This document shows positions 7,599 to 15,373 of a DNA stretch of 64,000 nucleotides, piece after piece. The position numbers and the translations under genes were made by a program. Each line of letters begins with the position of its first letter. Positions within the stretch are counted from its first letter, which is position 1. This DNA is from Marinicrinis sediminis (GTDB taxonomy: Bacteria > Bacillota > Bacilli > Paenibacillales > KCTC-33676): the NCBI RefSeq assembly GCF_042685085.1, contig NZ_JBHUMM010000025.1:59569-123568 (forward strand), given 5' to 3'. The notes beneath the pieces are model-generated. The model did no database searches. It had not been told where the DNA came from and saw nothing but the letters and a program-made list of their open reading frames with translations.

Positions 7599-8797
7599 TA
7601 TTTGTTTCCCCCTTGCAACTCTTCATAATGAAACCTTATTGATTTAACCACATTGTCTTTATCAGGATATATATTTTCAAACGTTATACCTAAATTAAAC
7701 AATTCCTTGAGGATTTCCTTTTTATATTCTTTGTTAATAATCACCACTTTACAATGATCATATAACTTTTTACCAAACTCTTCTTTGTCTTGGGCAGAAA
7801 CCTTTAAAAAACATCCTTTTTGAAAATGAATTCTTTCATTTGAGTTTCCAAGCTTTATAAAATATGATCTTGAAGCATATCTTTTCATATTTTCAATAAC
7901 TGATGGAATAGAATAGTCTATTAACTTTTCTCTTTGCCCTACTGTGTCAGTATTATATGCAAGGGAATCGATAAAATAGACAATTGAATGTTGTGTTGAA
8001 TAATTATAATCCTCAATTGCAAATAACAATGATATTAAGTGTGCTTCTGTAAAATCTAAATAGTCTGTCGGCAATCCAAAATGTTGACCTTCTGCCCTTA
8101 GTTCCTCGTCAGATTTATGCTTTATTTCTTTGTCATAGTAAATAATTTTTTGCTTAAAAGCACCTTCATATATATCTGAATGAATCTCGTAATCTTTCTT
8201 GTATCTTCTATGTAATGAAGGTAATAAATTGAATGTACAATCTTTTTGTCCTCTTGAGACAAAATTAACTGTTAACTCTGAAACGAAATCAATGTATTCA
8301 CTTAAATTGGAAATAAATTTTATGCTTGATTCTGGTAAACCTATTGAGTTTGAAATTGTACTTACTACGTTATATTCACTCCACTTCTCATTCTCTTCAG
8401 TTTTATTCCTAATTACCTCCCTAATTATATCAAATTTAATCTCAATGTTAGTTCCATTGTCGAAATCCTCTACATTAGTTAACTCCTCTAACCTCAAGCT
8501 TTTTAGAATTTCCAAATCTATTTTGTTAGTTTCCTCTTGTTCTTTTTTATCAATGAAATATGATTGTTTTATGTACAATAAATTGGATAGATAAAAATTA
8601 AATTCAGATTTATTTTTATCCGTTAATTCTGATGAATCAGCCAAACTATCTTCCAACTGCTTGTCGTCCATTTTAGAGATCATCTCAATTTCCTTCAAAT
8701 AAGCAGTCATTATCTTTCTTAATACATCATCGTGTTCACTTAAGTTGATTATTCTCAAGTCATCAATCTGGAATATGTTTTTTACAATCTCTTGCAT
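7598..8797 (-). CDS. FRG-domain protein
   Basis: 399 residues. The ATG at 8797 has GGAGAT 6 bases upstream; an in-frame GTG at 8815 lacks an RBS. The N-terminal 160 residues are acidic and helical with no recognised domain. Residues about 165-385 form an FRG domain: FVSRGQ (179-184), AEGQHFGLPTDYLDFT (235-250), LLFAIED, and a closing LGITFENIYPDKD. FRG domains are named for Phe-Arg-Gly (here Ser-Arg-Gly) and occur in many phage- and plasmid-associated proteins without an established activity. It is first in an apparent operon with the DUF262 gene. Confidence 0.75.
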   Translation of the reverse strand: MQEIVKNIFQIDDLRIINLSEHDDVLRKIMTAYLKEIEMISKMDDKQLEDSLADSSELTDKNKSEFNFYLSNLLYIKQSYFIDKKEQEETNKIDLEILKSLRLEELTNVEDFDNGTNIEIKFDIIREVIRNKTEENEKWSEYNVVSTISNSIGLPESSIKFISNLSEYIDFVSELTVNFVSRGQKDCTFNLLPSLHRRYKKDYEIHSDIYEGAFKQKIIYYDKEIKHKSDEELRAEGQHFGLPTDYLDFTEAHLISLLFAIEDYNYSTQHSIVYFIDSLAYNTDTVGQREKLIDYSIPSVIENMKRYASRSYFIKLGNSNERIHFQKGCFLKVSAQDKEEFGKKLYDHCKVVIINKEYKKEILKELFNLGITFENIYPDKDNVVKSIRFHYEELQGGNK

Positions 8798-9062
8798 ATT
8801 TACATCTCCAATCACAAAATAATATTATAAATTTAAAAAAATGAAAATTTAATCCTTCTGTTCAGTTTCTTGCTCATTCTTTTCTCCATATACTCAATTG
8901 CCTCCATCAAGAAACTAGATGATGTTATTAACAGAGTTGTAAAATCCCTGTTAGTATATTTAGATGTTGTATTAATGGGTACAACTCTTTAAATTCATTT
9001 AAAACTTGAAAGACACGGGGTAGTGAATTGTTGTCAAATGTAACGAAACGAAAAATTCGCCC

Positions 9063-9542
9063 TTACTTATGATACGGTTCCCCCCGAATAATCTTAAACC
9101 CCCGGTAGACCTGTTCCAGCAGCACCAAACGTAGCAACTGATGCGGGTATGTAATCTTGCCAAACGACAGCTTCAAATCTGCCCGCTTCTGTACCTCAGA
9201 CGACAGGCCCAGCGATCCTCCGATGATAAACGTCAAGTGGCTGCGCCCGTATGTCGCCAGCTCGTCCATCTTCCTGGCTAGCTGCTTCGAGCTGTACATC
9301 TCCCCGTCTATGGCCATCACAATCACAAAACTGTCTGGCTTCACATGCGAGAGAATTCGCTCTCCTTCCTTTTGCATCACTTGCTCTTCCTCAGCTTTGC
9401 TAAGCTGTTCCGGTGCCTTCTCGTCCGGCACTTCAATCATTTGCAGCTTGGCGTAAGCTCCCAATCGTTTGCTATATTCATTGATCCCTAAAGTCCAGTA
9501 TTTCTCCTTGAGCTTTCCCACTCCAATGACGGTGATGTGCAA
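9063..9542 (-). CDS. rlmH: 23S rRNA (pseudouridine1915-N3)-methyltransferase RlmH
   Basis: 159 residues, full length. RlmH methylates pseudouridine 1915 in helix 69 of 23S rRNA using SAM in a SPOUT-type knot. Diagnostic stretches are HITVIGVGKLKEKYW, FIIGGSLGLSSEV and the C-terminal LRLVLLEQVYRGFKIIRGEPYHK. It starts at TTG with AGGAG upstream. In Bacillales rlmH normally follows htrA closely. Here about 2.4 kb separate them and accessory DNA also starts directly after its stop codon. The 3' end encodes PYHK, the position used as the SCC attachment site in staphylococci. Confidence 0.97.
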   Translation of the reverse strand: MHITVIGVGKLKEKYWTLGINEYSKRLGAYAKLQMIEVPDEKAPEQLSKAEEEQVMQKEGERILSHVKPDSFVIVMAIDGEMYSSKQLARKMDELATYGRSHLTFIIGGSLGLSSEVQKRADLKLSFGKITYPHQLLRLVLLEQVYRGFKIIRGEPYHK

Positions 9543-9605
9543 ATTAAGTCACTCCTATAGAATATCGACAATTCCAGTTCTTCGTCAGAATGCTTTTGTT
9601 TTCTT

Positions 9606-10205
9606 TTATGACGCTTCTTTAGTTAAGTAGTTATCCGCAAATTCCTGCAAGTTTTTCAATAACTTTTCTATTTCATCACCAAAAGCTTTGGGCTCGATAC
9701 CGCTACAACTATCCTTCTCATAAACTTTATTAATTTGGTCTAATAAGATTTTAGAGCTTGGTATCTTACTTAATTTTATCTGAAGTAGATATTTGCATTT
9801 CATAGAGATGCTTCTATTCCCGCTAGTGTTATGACGATTAGTATAATAGTATGCTGAGATATCTGTTATAAACTCTGCTACAATTACTGCAACATCGTCA
9901 ATGAGCTTTTTTCTGTTGAACGTGCGTTGAGATTCTCTATCTATTTCTAGGTTTACCTCAGATTCCTCTTGTATCCTTCTTGTTTCTAAAGTAGTAATAT
10001 AAACAGCTACTAAAGTACCTATCCCCCCAATAATCCCACCTAAAAAGCTACCCAAGAAACTTGCCCATTCACCATTTGAAATGGCTGAGTAGATCTGATT
10101 TCTAAAAATAACATACTCCAAAATAAATGGAATTATAATTGATAAAAGTAAAAATACAATTAAAATTCCAAATATCGATTTTTGCCGCTGCACGATACTA
10201 TTCAC
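9606..10205 (-). CDS. Hypothetical membrane protein with N-terminal transmembrane hairpin
   Basis: About 199 residues from GTG 10205; a GTG at 10193 is equally possible with GGGG upstream. Two hydrophobic segments (about 14-34 and 49-71; the second includes FLGSFLGGIIGGIGTLVAVYIT) are followed by a charged, probably coiled-coil cytoplasmic domain. The hairpin pattern recurs in small accessory membrane proteins of Firmicutes, often in mobile or defence contexts. No catalytic motif is seen. It is more AT-rich than the core genes and lies between rlmH and a broken gene. Confidence 0.6.
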   Translation of the reverse strand: MNSIVQRQKSIFGILIVFLLLSIIIPFILEYVIFRNQIYSAISNGEWASFLGSFLGGIIGGIGTLVAVYITTLETRRIQEESEVNLEIDRESQRTFNRKKLIDDVAVIVAEFITDISAYYYTNRHNTSGNRSISMKCKYLLQIKLSKIPSSKILLDQINKVYEKDSCSGIEPKAFGDEIEKLLKNLQEFADNYLTKEAS

Positions 10206-10282
10206 CCCGATATAACTGATCTACGAGTTTAGAAAAAAACAGGACTTGTCGTGTCAAAAGCTTGGTGACAGAAGTCTTTCTG

Positions 10283-10811
10283 CTATAGCCCGTGTGGTCT
10301 CAACTCGGTCATATCAGTATTGCTTGTGATTTCCCTTATTAGCTCAAAGAAGAATATATGATGTTCAATGGCTTCGATATTGTCCCGGCTGTTCAGTAGA
10401 TAATCCTTCATAATCTTCTCACAAGATATTTAGTGATCTAAGGCATCCATACCGACTACATGGTTTTCTGTGAAGTCAATCAGATCTAGGAAAAGGCTTC
10501 TCCAACTCAAGGATGTGAGGAAATAGAAATGCTTGTTGTCGTAATCAAAGTTAACCCGTTCCTTTTATATATGGGTGAAAGAGAGCATTCGCAAAGTACG
10601 TCTCTTTTTCGCTGAATAAATCCTCACAGTTCCCCCAGAGCATATAGTGCTTTTCACTATCCTGGGCAGGAACACTCGGATTTTGAGAATTCCTGATGTT
10701 GCCTGTGGCGGTTTTCTTAAGCGTCCGCATAACCATTTTCGGAACGATGTGGCTTAACTCTAAGCTGGTCTCTGTACCACATAAAACACACTTTTTTAGT
10801 TTATACATCAC
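10283..10811 (-). pseudogene. Broken HNH-like zinc-knuckle gene
   Basis: The first 86 codons read KKCVLCGTETSLELSHIVPK and continue to HPYIKGTG, then stop at 10551. Immediately after, another frame continues with FDYDNKHFYFLTSLSWRSLF, ENHVVGMDALDH, an in-frame TAA, KIMKDYLLNSRDNIEAIEHH and FFFELIREI, ending at 10283. The continuous amino-acid sense across the frameshift and stop shows a decayed gene of about 180 or more codons. C-x2-C plus LSHIVPK suggests an HNH-type nuclease or zinc-ribbon domain. Intact relatives are probably longer than what remains. Confidence 0.75.
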
Positions 10812-10938
10812 ATCACCACCTTAATTTTTAATGTGTCTCGCCACGTTCGCAACAATTTTACAGCCTTCCCGCATAGCTCTCGCATAATTCCTTACTTCAC
10901 CACTCCACATAACTCGATTGTCCGCCACTGTTATTGGC

Positions 10939-11322
10939 TCACAGAGACAGAAGTGTTCCTGCTGTTCCGCTGATCACTGTACCCCACGTGGTCTCCAAGA
11001 GAGACGCTATCAGAAGCCTGAGATTCATCAGCATCCCCTCCTTAGATTGAACAGCAACTACATTACGACTGACGTATAGAACCAGCGACAACATTCCAAT
11101 TAGAAGTAAAGCCACAGGGTCAACGAACAGTTGCAGAAACACTTCTGGCTGGAGACATGCTGTCTCTGTCGGCCAACAACATTTCTCAAACCCCTTACAA
11201 TATCCTCCATCTATTAATTTATCCATTCTGTTCAAAATCTCATTCAAGTAATTTGTTATCGTTTTGAAACCAATGATTAAACCAATCAGAATAGCAAAGC
11301 CTGAAAATAATACCAACCTCAT
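10939..11322 (-). CDS. Hypothetical membrane protein
   Basis: 127 residues. Hydrophobic segments at about 3-19 and 68-85, with a weaker one near the C-terminus; the loop between has four cysteines (GYCKGFEKCCWPTETAC) that could form disulfides or bind metal. GGGCGAG precedes the ATG. I do not recognise the family. It directly follows direct repeat copy B. Confidence 0.45.
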   Translation of the reverse strand: MRLVLFSGFAILIGLIIGFKTITNYLNEILNRMDKLIDGGYCKGFEKCCWPTETACLQPEVFLQLFVDPVALLLIGMLSLVLYVSRNVVAVQSKEGMLMNLRLLIASLLETTWGTVISGTAGTLLSL

Positions 11323-11344
11323 TTTCTCGCCCTATACGACAATG

Positions 11345-11365
11345 ATATCCAAAGTATATCAAATT
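11345..11365. repeat. Direct repeat copy B (matches 1060-1080)
   Basis: Identical over 21 bases to 1060-1080 and in the same orientation. It lies 23 bases upstream of the membrane-protein start at 11322. See copy A. Confidence 0.55.
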
Positions 11366-11551
11366 GTGCAGATAATCACTAGTTCAACTATCATTTGTGA
11401 TTAAAATCAAGGGCAATTTGATTCATTTTTCATCTGTTTACCATCTATAGATGTTCAATCAGTCTTATTTCCTACTGATCGTGTGTTCAAATTGTGAGGC
11501 TTGACCGATAAGCTTATAAATATAACGCAAATAGAGGAAGGAGGTAAGGAA

Positions 11552-11848
11552 TTGACTACGGCTAAAAAACCACACACTTCCTACAATCAGGAAGAGGACG
11601 AGTTGTTGAAACGGATCTACACCTGCAATCAGGCGACGGAGTCGATGTTGCAGATGATGGAGGAGGAGCCGGCTGCGATCCATTCATTGACGCTGGAGGA
11701 CATCTTGCTCCACATCCATACGATGAAGCAGGATCTGCAAACCGAGTTGCTCCATCTCCTGCTGGAGAAGGCTATTCACAGCGAGCAACGAGCACAGGCG
11801 GATGAACTTCCCTCCCCTGAAGACCCGTCCACAGAAACCGGGTCCTAA
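11552..11848 (+). CDS. Hypothetical acidic helical protein
   Basis: 98 residues from TTG 11552, chosen because AAGGAGGT lies just upstream; an ATG at 11501 has no RBS. Predicted helical (EDELLKRIYTCNQATESMLQMM and later LEDILLHIHTMKQDLQTELL), with a low-complexity acidic tail. No domain recognised. It converges on htrA across a hairpin terminator. Codon composition fits the core genome, so it is probably a lineage-specific gene. Confidence 0.6.
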   Translation: MTTAKKPHTSYNQEEDELLKRIYTCNQATESMLQMMEEEPAAIHSLTLEDILLHIHTMKQDLQTELLHLLLEKAIHSEQRAQADELPSPEDPSTETGS

Positions 11849-11887
11849 TCCCTCGCTGGTTTCATCCGAAAACGTTCGTCTACATAA

Positions 11888-11940
11888 AGAAGGTGCAGGA
11901 AAACCCGTGACGTTCATCACCAGGCTTCCCTGCACCTTCT
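11888..11940. terminator. Hairpin between the 98-aa gene and htrA
   Basis: A 12-bp perfect stem (11888-11899 with 11929-11940) with a 29-base loop. It lies between convergent genes and probably serves both. Confidence 0.6.
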
Positions 11941-11997
11941 GTATTTCTGTATGATTCTCCACTGCTTGCTTATAGAGGGATTCTTCCAAATCTCCCC

Positions 11998-13293
11998 CTA
12001 ATCGAACACAATCATGCCAAGTTCCAGCTCAACTGTGGATGACTCGCCATCCCGGTAAAAGGTAACGGTCAGCTCGTCTCCGATGGCTTTCTCTTCATAT
12101 AAATATCGTCTCAGCTGGGACTGGGTATTGATCTCGTTCTCATCCAGGGCGACGATGATATCCCCTTTCTCAATACCTGCCGCCTCAGCTGGCCCATCCG
12201 CTTCTACCTGCAGGACGATCAGGCCATTCTCGGCTTCTGCCGGAACGTCCAGCTCCACTTCCTCCTGCTCTACATATGCACTCACTTCCGTAAAGGCAAT
12301 GCCAATAAACGGACGCTCCACGATGCCCAGATCCATCAGGCTCTCAATAATCGGCTTGGCATCGTTAATGGGAATCGCAAACCCGATTCCTTCTACCCCG
12401 AGATCCGCAATCTTCATGCTGTTGATTCCGACCACTTCCCCGCGGAGATTCAACAGGGCACCGCCGCTGTTGCCGTGGTTAATCGCCGCATCGGTCTGGA
12501 TGACATCCATTTCCCATCTAGTGCCGTCCAGCTCAATCGGCATCGTCAACCGGGCATCACTGATGACCCCGAAGGAAATGGATTGAGAGAAATTCAGGCC
12601 GAGCGGGTTACCGATGGCGACGGCCATTTCACCCTTGCGCAGTTTGTTACTGTTGCCGAACTCGGCCACTTGCCCAATCCCGCTCCCGTCAATCCGGATC
12701 ACCGCCAGATCGGTCAGCCAGTCGCTTCCCACCAGCTCAGCGTCTCGTACTTCTCCATCCGACAGTACAACCTCCAGCACCGCGCCGGCCTCGACCACAT
12801 GATGGTTCGTCACGATGAAGGCGTCGCCGTCTTCTTTCTTGATAATGATCCCCGAGCCCTGCAGCACTTCCTCCGGCTCCATTTCTTCCGTCTGATAGTT
12901 GAGAATACTGACAATCGCGGGCTGAATGCGATCTGTAATCTCAATGAGCTGATTGTTCAGATCCAGGACCGACATGCCATCCGAAGAGGCCAGCTTCTCA
13001 TCCTCCGCTGTACGGGTCTGCTGCTCCTGTTCTTCCTCTTCCTCCCGAATATCATCGGCAAAGACAGACACCAGCTCCTTGTCAGCGCCCGGATCGGAAG
13101 TGCCTCCCGAGGTCACATTCGCGACAATGACCACTACACTCACCACACATAGGCAGACAGACAAGAGCAAGGCAATCGTCCTCCAGTTCCCTGAACTCGC
13201 GCTGCCCCGGCTGCGTCTACCCACCTTGAAATGCTCGTCACCGTCCATTCGCGGCTTTCTTCGATAAAAATCATCGCGATCCATCCATGACAT
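11998..13293 (-). CDS. htrA: HtrA/DegP-like membrane-anchored serine protease
   Basis: 431 residues from ATG 13293 (AAGGAGG 8 bases upstream); 20 further upstream codons lack an RBS. A cytoplasmic basic N-terminus is followed by one membrane segment (about 40-60), an acidic linker (DIREEEEEQEQQ), a trypsin-like domain with catalytic H165 (TNHHV), D195 (LTDLAV) and S276 (GNSGGAL), and a C-terminal PDZ domain. It degrades or refolds damaged proteins outside the membrane. It is the YycK/HtrC gene at the end of the wal locus, here separated from walJ by a small convergent gene. Confidence 0.93.
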   Translation of the reverse strand: MSWMDRDDFYRRKPRMDGDEHFKVGRRSRGSASSGNWRTIALLLSVCLCVVSVVVIVANVTSGGTSDPGADKELVSVFADDIREEEEEQEQQTRTAEDEKLASSDGMSVLDLNNQLIEITDRIQPAIVSILNYQTEEMEPEEVLQGSGIIIKKEDGDAFIVTNHHVVEAGAVLEVVLSDGEVRDAELVGSDWLTDLAVIRIDGSGIGQVAEFGNSNKLRKGEMAVAIGNPLGLNFSQSISFGVISDARLTMPIELDGTRWEMDVIQTDAAINHGNSGGALLNLRGEVVGINSMKIADLGVEGIGFAIPINDAKPIIESLMDLGIVERPFIGIAFTEVSAYVEQEEVELDVPAEAENGLIVLQVEADGPAEAAGIEKGDIIVALDENEINTQSQLRRYLYEEKAIGDELTVTFYRDGESSTVELELGMIVFD

Positions 13294-13479
13294 GAACCTC
13301 GCCTCCTTCATTGGTCTCCTGCGACCCACAGAAACGAGGCCGTAAGGGTTCATTCACCGCGCCGCTCTATGAAATCGGTCCTAATCTATGAAACCTGTAA
13401 CATCTATGGCATAAAAGCAGCCTGCTTCGCTTACACTAATAGAAAGCACGTCCATCCCTCCACGATCGAAAGGAGCTGT

Positions 13480-13773
13480 ATGTCCATGTCCACCCATTTC
13501 CCTGCTGATTCCCATGCCCATGCTGCCGAACGGTCTGCCCAGCTTCCGCAGACGCCCGCTTCGACCTCACACACCCAGCGCTCCTCCTGTTCTCTCTCTC
13601 CGCTGGAACAAGTCAACCTGATTGGTCAGCTCGCAGATCTGAAGGAAACGGTCTACAGGCAAAGCCTGCTCATCAGTGCGCTGACGGAAGTATTGATTGA
13701 TCATAAGATGATTACCCAGGATGAGCTGGCCCAAACCGCACACCGCATCGATCATGAATGCGAGTATGACTAG
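13480..13773 (+). CDS. Hypothetical small protein between htrA and walJ
   Basis: 97 residues from ATG 13480 with AAAGGAG upstream; an ATG at 13486 is an alternative. The first 45 residues are low-complexity (His/Ala/Ser/Thr). The C-terminal half is a well-formed helical segment (LSPLEQVNLIGQLADLKETV and DHKMITQDELAQ). It is opposite in strand to the wal operon and overlaps the walJ stop by 4 bases. Function unknown. Confidence 0.6.
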   Translation: MSMSTHFPADSHAHAAERSAQLPQTPASTSHTQRSSCSLSPLEQVNLIGQLADLKETVYRQSLLISALTEVLIDHKMITQDELAQTAHRIDHECEYD

Positions 13774-14573
13774 TGATCCAGTGAATCCCAGAGCGTAGGC
13801 CGATCATAATAGGTGTCCATCAGCGTCACCCGCCGATTTTCCAGATGAAAGCCTCTCTCTTTACATAAATTATTCACCGTCATCTTCGCCAAGTCCATCA
13901 AATTGTGATCCTGGCTGAGATGTGCCAGGTAGACGCGGCGCGTATGATCAGCCAGCAAGGTACACAGCGCCTCCCCCGCGGCTTCATTGGACAGATGGCC
14001 TTCATCACCGAGGATGCGCCGCTTGATGTTCCACGGATAGCGTCCGATGCGCAGCATATCTACATCGTGATTCGATTCCAGCACGAGCACATCTGAATCC
14101 GAGATCATGTCCCGCACCTTCGGACTAACATAACCAAGATCCGTAGCCACACTGAGCTTGCGGTCTCCTTCGCGGAAGCAGAATCCGATCGGTTCGGCGG
14201 CATCGTGCGAGACGGGATAGCTCTGTACCTTCAACTCTCCGAAGGTCAGCTCTGCTCCGGTCTCTATGATCTCTCGCTGATCTTCTTCGATCTGTCCGAC
14301 ATGCTTGTCCATCGCCTGCCACGTCCTGGCATTGGCATAGATCTTCAGTCCATGCTTGCGAGCAAATATCCCGAGCCCCTTCACATGATCGGCATGCTCA
14401 TGCGTGACCAGGATGCCATGAATGCTGTCCCCCCGCACCTCGCGCTCCTTCAGCAGCTGATCCAGCTTGCGCCCGCTCAGTCCGGCATCAATCATTAACG
14501 TAACGTCCTTGCTCTGAATAATCGTGGCATTGCCGGTTGAACCGCTTGCCAGTACACTAAACCGTATTCCCAT
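13770..14573 (-). CDS. walJ: WalJ (YycJ) metallo-beta-lactamase-fold hydrolase
   Basis: 267 residues. The metallo-beta-lactamase signature THEHADH (57-63) and downstream SNHD, GHLSNEAA and LAHLSQDHN motifs match YycJ, a 5'-3' DNA exonuclease-like enzyme linked to coordinating wall and replication processes. It is the fifth gene of walRKHIJ; 64 bases separate it from walI. Full length for the family. Confidence 0.93.
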   Translation of the reverse strand: MGIRFSVLASGSTGNATIIQSKDVTLMIDAGLSGRKLDQLLKEREVRGDSIHGILVTHEHADHVKGLGIFARKHGLKIYANARTWQAMDKHVGQIEEDQREIIETGAELTFGELKVQSYPVSHDAAEPIGFCFREGDRKLSVATDLGYVSPKVRDMISDSDVLVLESNHDVDMLRIGRYPWNIKRRILGDEGHLSNEAAGEALCTLLADHTRRVYLAHLSQDHNLMDLAKMTVNNLCKERGFHLENRRVTLMDTYYDRPTLWDSLDH

Positions 14574-14637
14574 GATGATAAAATCCTCTCTATTCCACTT
14601 CTATCTCGCATCCCTGACGCAGGCAAACGAAGCCGCC

Positions 14638-15360
14638 TTATCGCGCCACTTCCTCCACCTCACCATTGATCGCGTGCAAATAATAGATCGTTCCGTCTTC
14701 CAGTGTAAATCGCCATTTCGGCGCCATGACCTGTGTATCAGAATTATAAATCTTCCCGTGATAGCCCAGGCGGATGTCTTCGACTACGGTGCCCGGAACG
14801 AGATAATTCTCCGCCAGCAGCTGCAGCGCGGTATACGCCGACAGCACCGTCTGATTCTTCTCGCTGTCACCCGGCAGCACCTCTACATACTGCTGAGCGT
14901 ATCCGTAAATTTCATCGTTCTCCTTATACAGCTTCAGATTGACTTCAAACATCGGCAATCCCTCAAACAGCTGATTGTACATCAGGATGCCTTCCTCATC
15001 CATCACCGCATCCCGCTCGTATTGATCCATTCCCTGTACGTGCTTGATCAGGTCCTGCTCCATCTGCTCCATCAGCACCCGCTCCTCGACAGGCAGTCTC
15101 AGCATCGCGTCCCCAAGCTGGTCCTCCTGATCGGAGAAGCGCACCGTAATCTCCCCCGCCTTTGGCGTCTGCTGCGGGATGTCTCCGAGTACGGTCACAG
15201 ACTTGGCTTCAAGTAGCGCTTCTGTTTGCTGGGTGACCTCCGGACTGTGCAGCTGCGTGCCCAGCACATCCTTCTTCACCACCCACAGCTGATAGCCGAG
15301 TACGAGATTAAGTCCCAGGAAGGCCAATATCAAGATGGTTTTTGCTCTTCCCCATTCCAT
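14638..15360 (-). CDS. walI: WalI (YycI), regulator of WalK
   Basis: 240 residues. One N-terminal membrane anchor (about 6-28, ILILAFLGLNLVLGYQLWVV) and an extracellular YycI domain. With WalH it forms a membrane complex that modulates WalK. GGGAGGAAGG precedes the ATG. It lies 13 bases after walH. Confidence 0.9.
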   Translation of the reverse strand: MEWGRAKTILILAFLGLNLVLGYQLWVVKKDVLGTQLHSPEVTQQTEALLEAKSVTVLGDIPQQTPKAGEITVRFSDQEDQLGDAMLRLPVEERVLMEQMEQDLIKHVQGMDQYERDAVMDEEGILMYNQLFEGLPMFEVNLKLYKENDEIYGYAQQYVEVLPGDSEKNQTVLSAYTALQLLAENYLVPGTVVEDIRLGYHGKIYNSDTQVMAPKWRFTLEDGTIYYLHAINGEVEEVAR

Positions 15361-15373
15361 ATGCCTTCCTCCC

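Noticed and set aside
8833..8907. 24-codon frame upstream of the FRG gene, open further upstream without a start codon
   Set aside because: No RBS at the ATG and no homology I can recognise; at most a gene remnant.
9063..9090. SCC-type attachment duplication at the rlmH 3' end
   Set aside because: No second copy of the rlmH end sequence and no ccr recombinase gene seen in the window.
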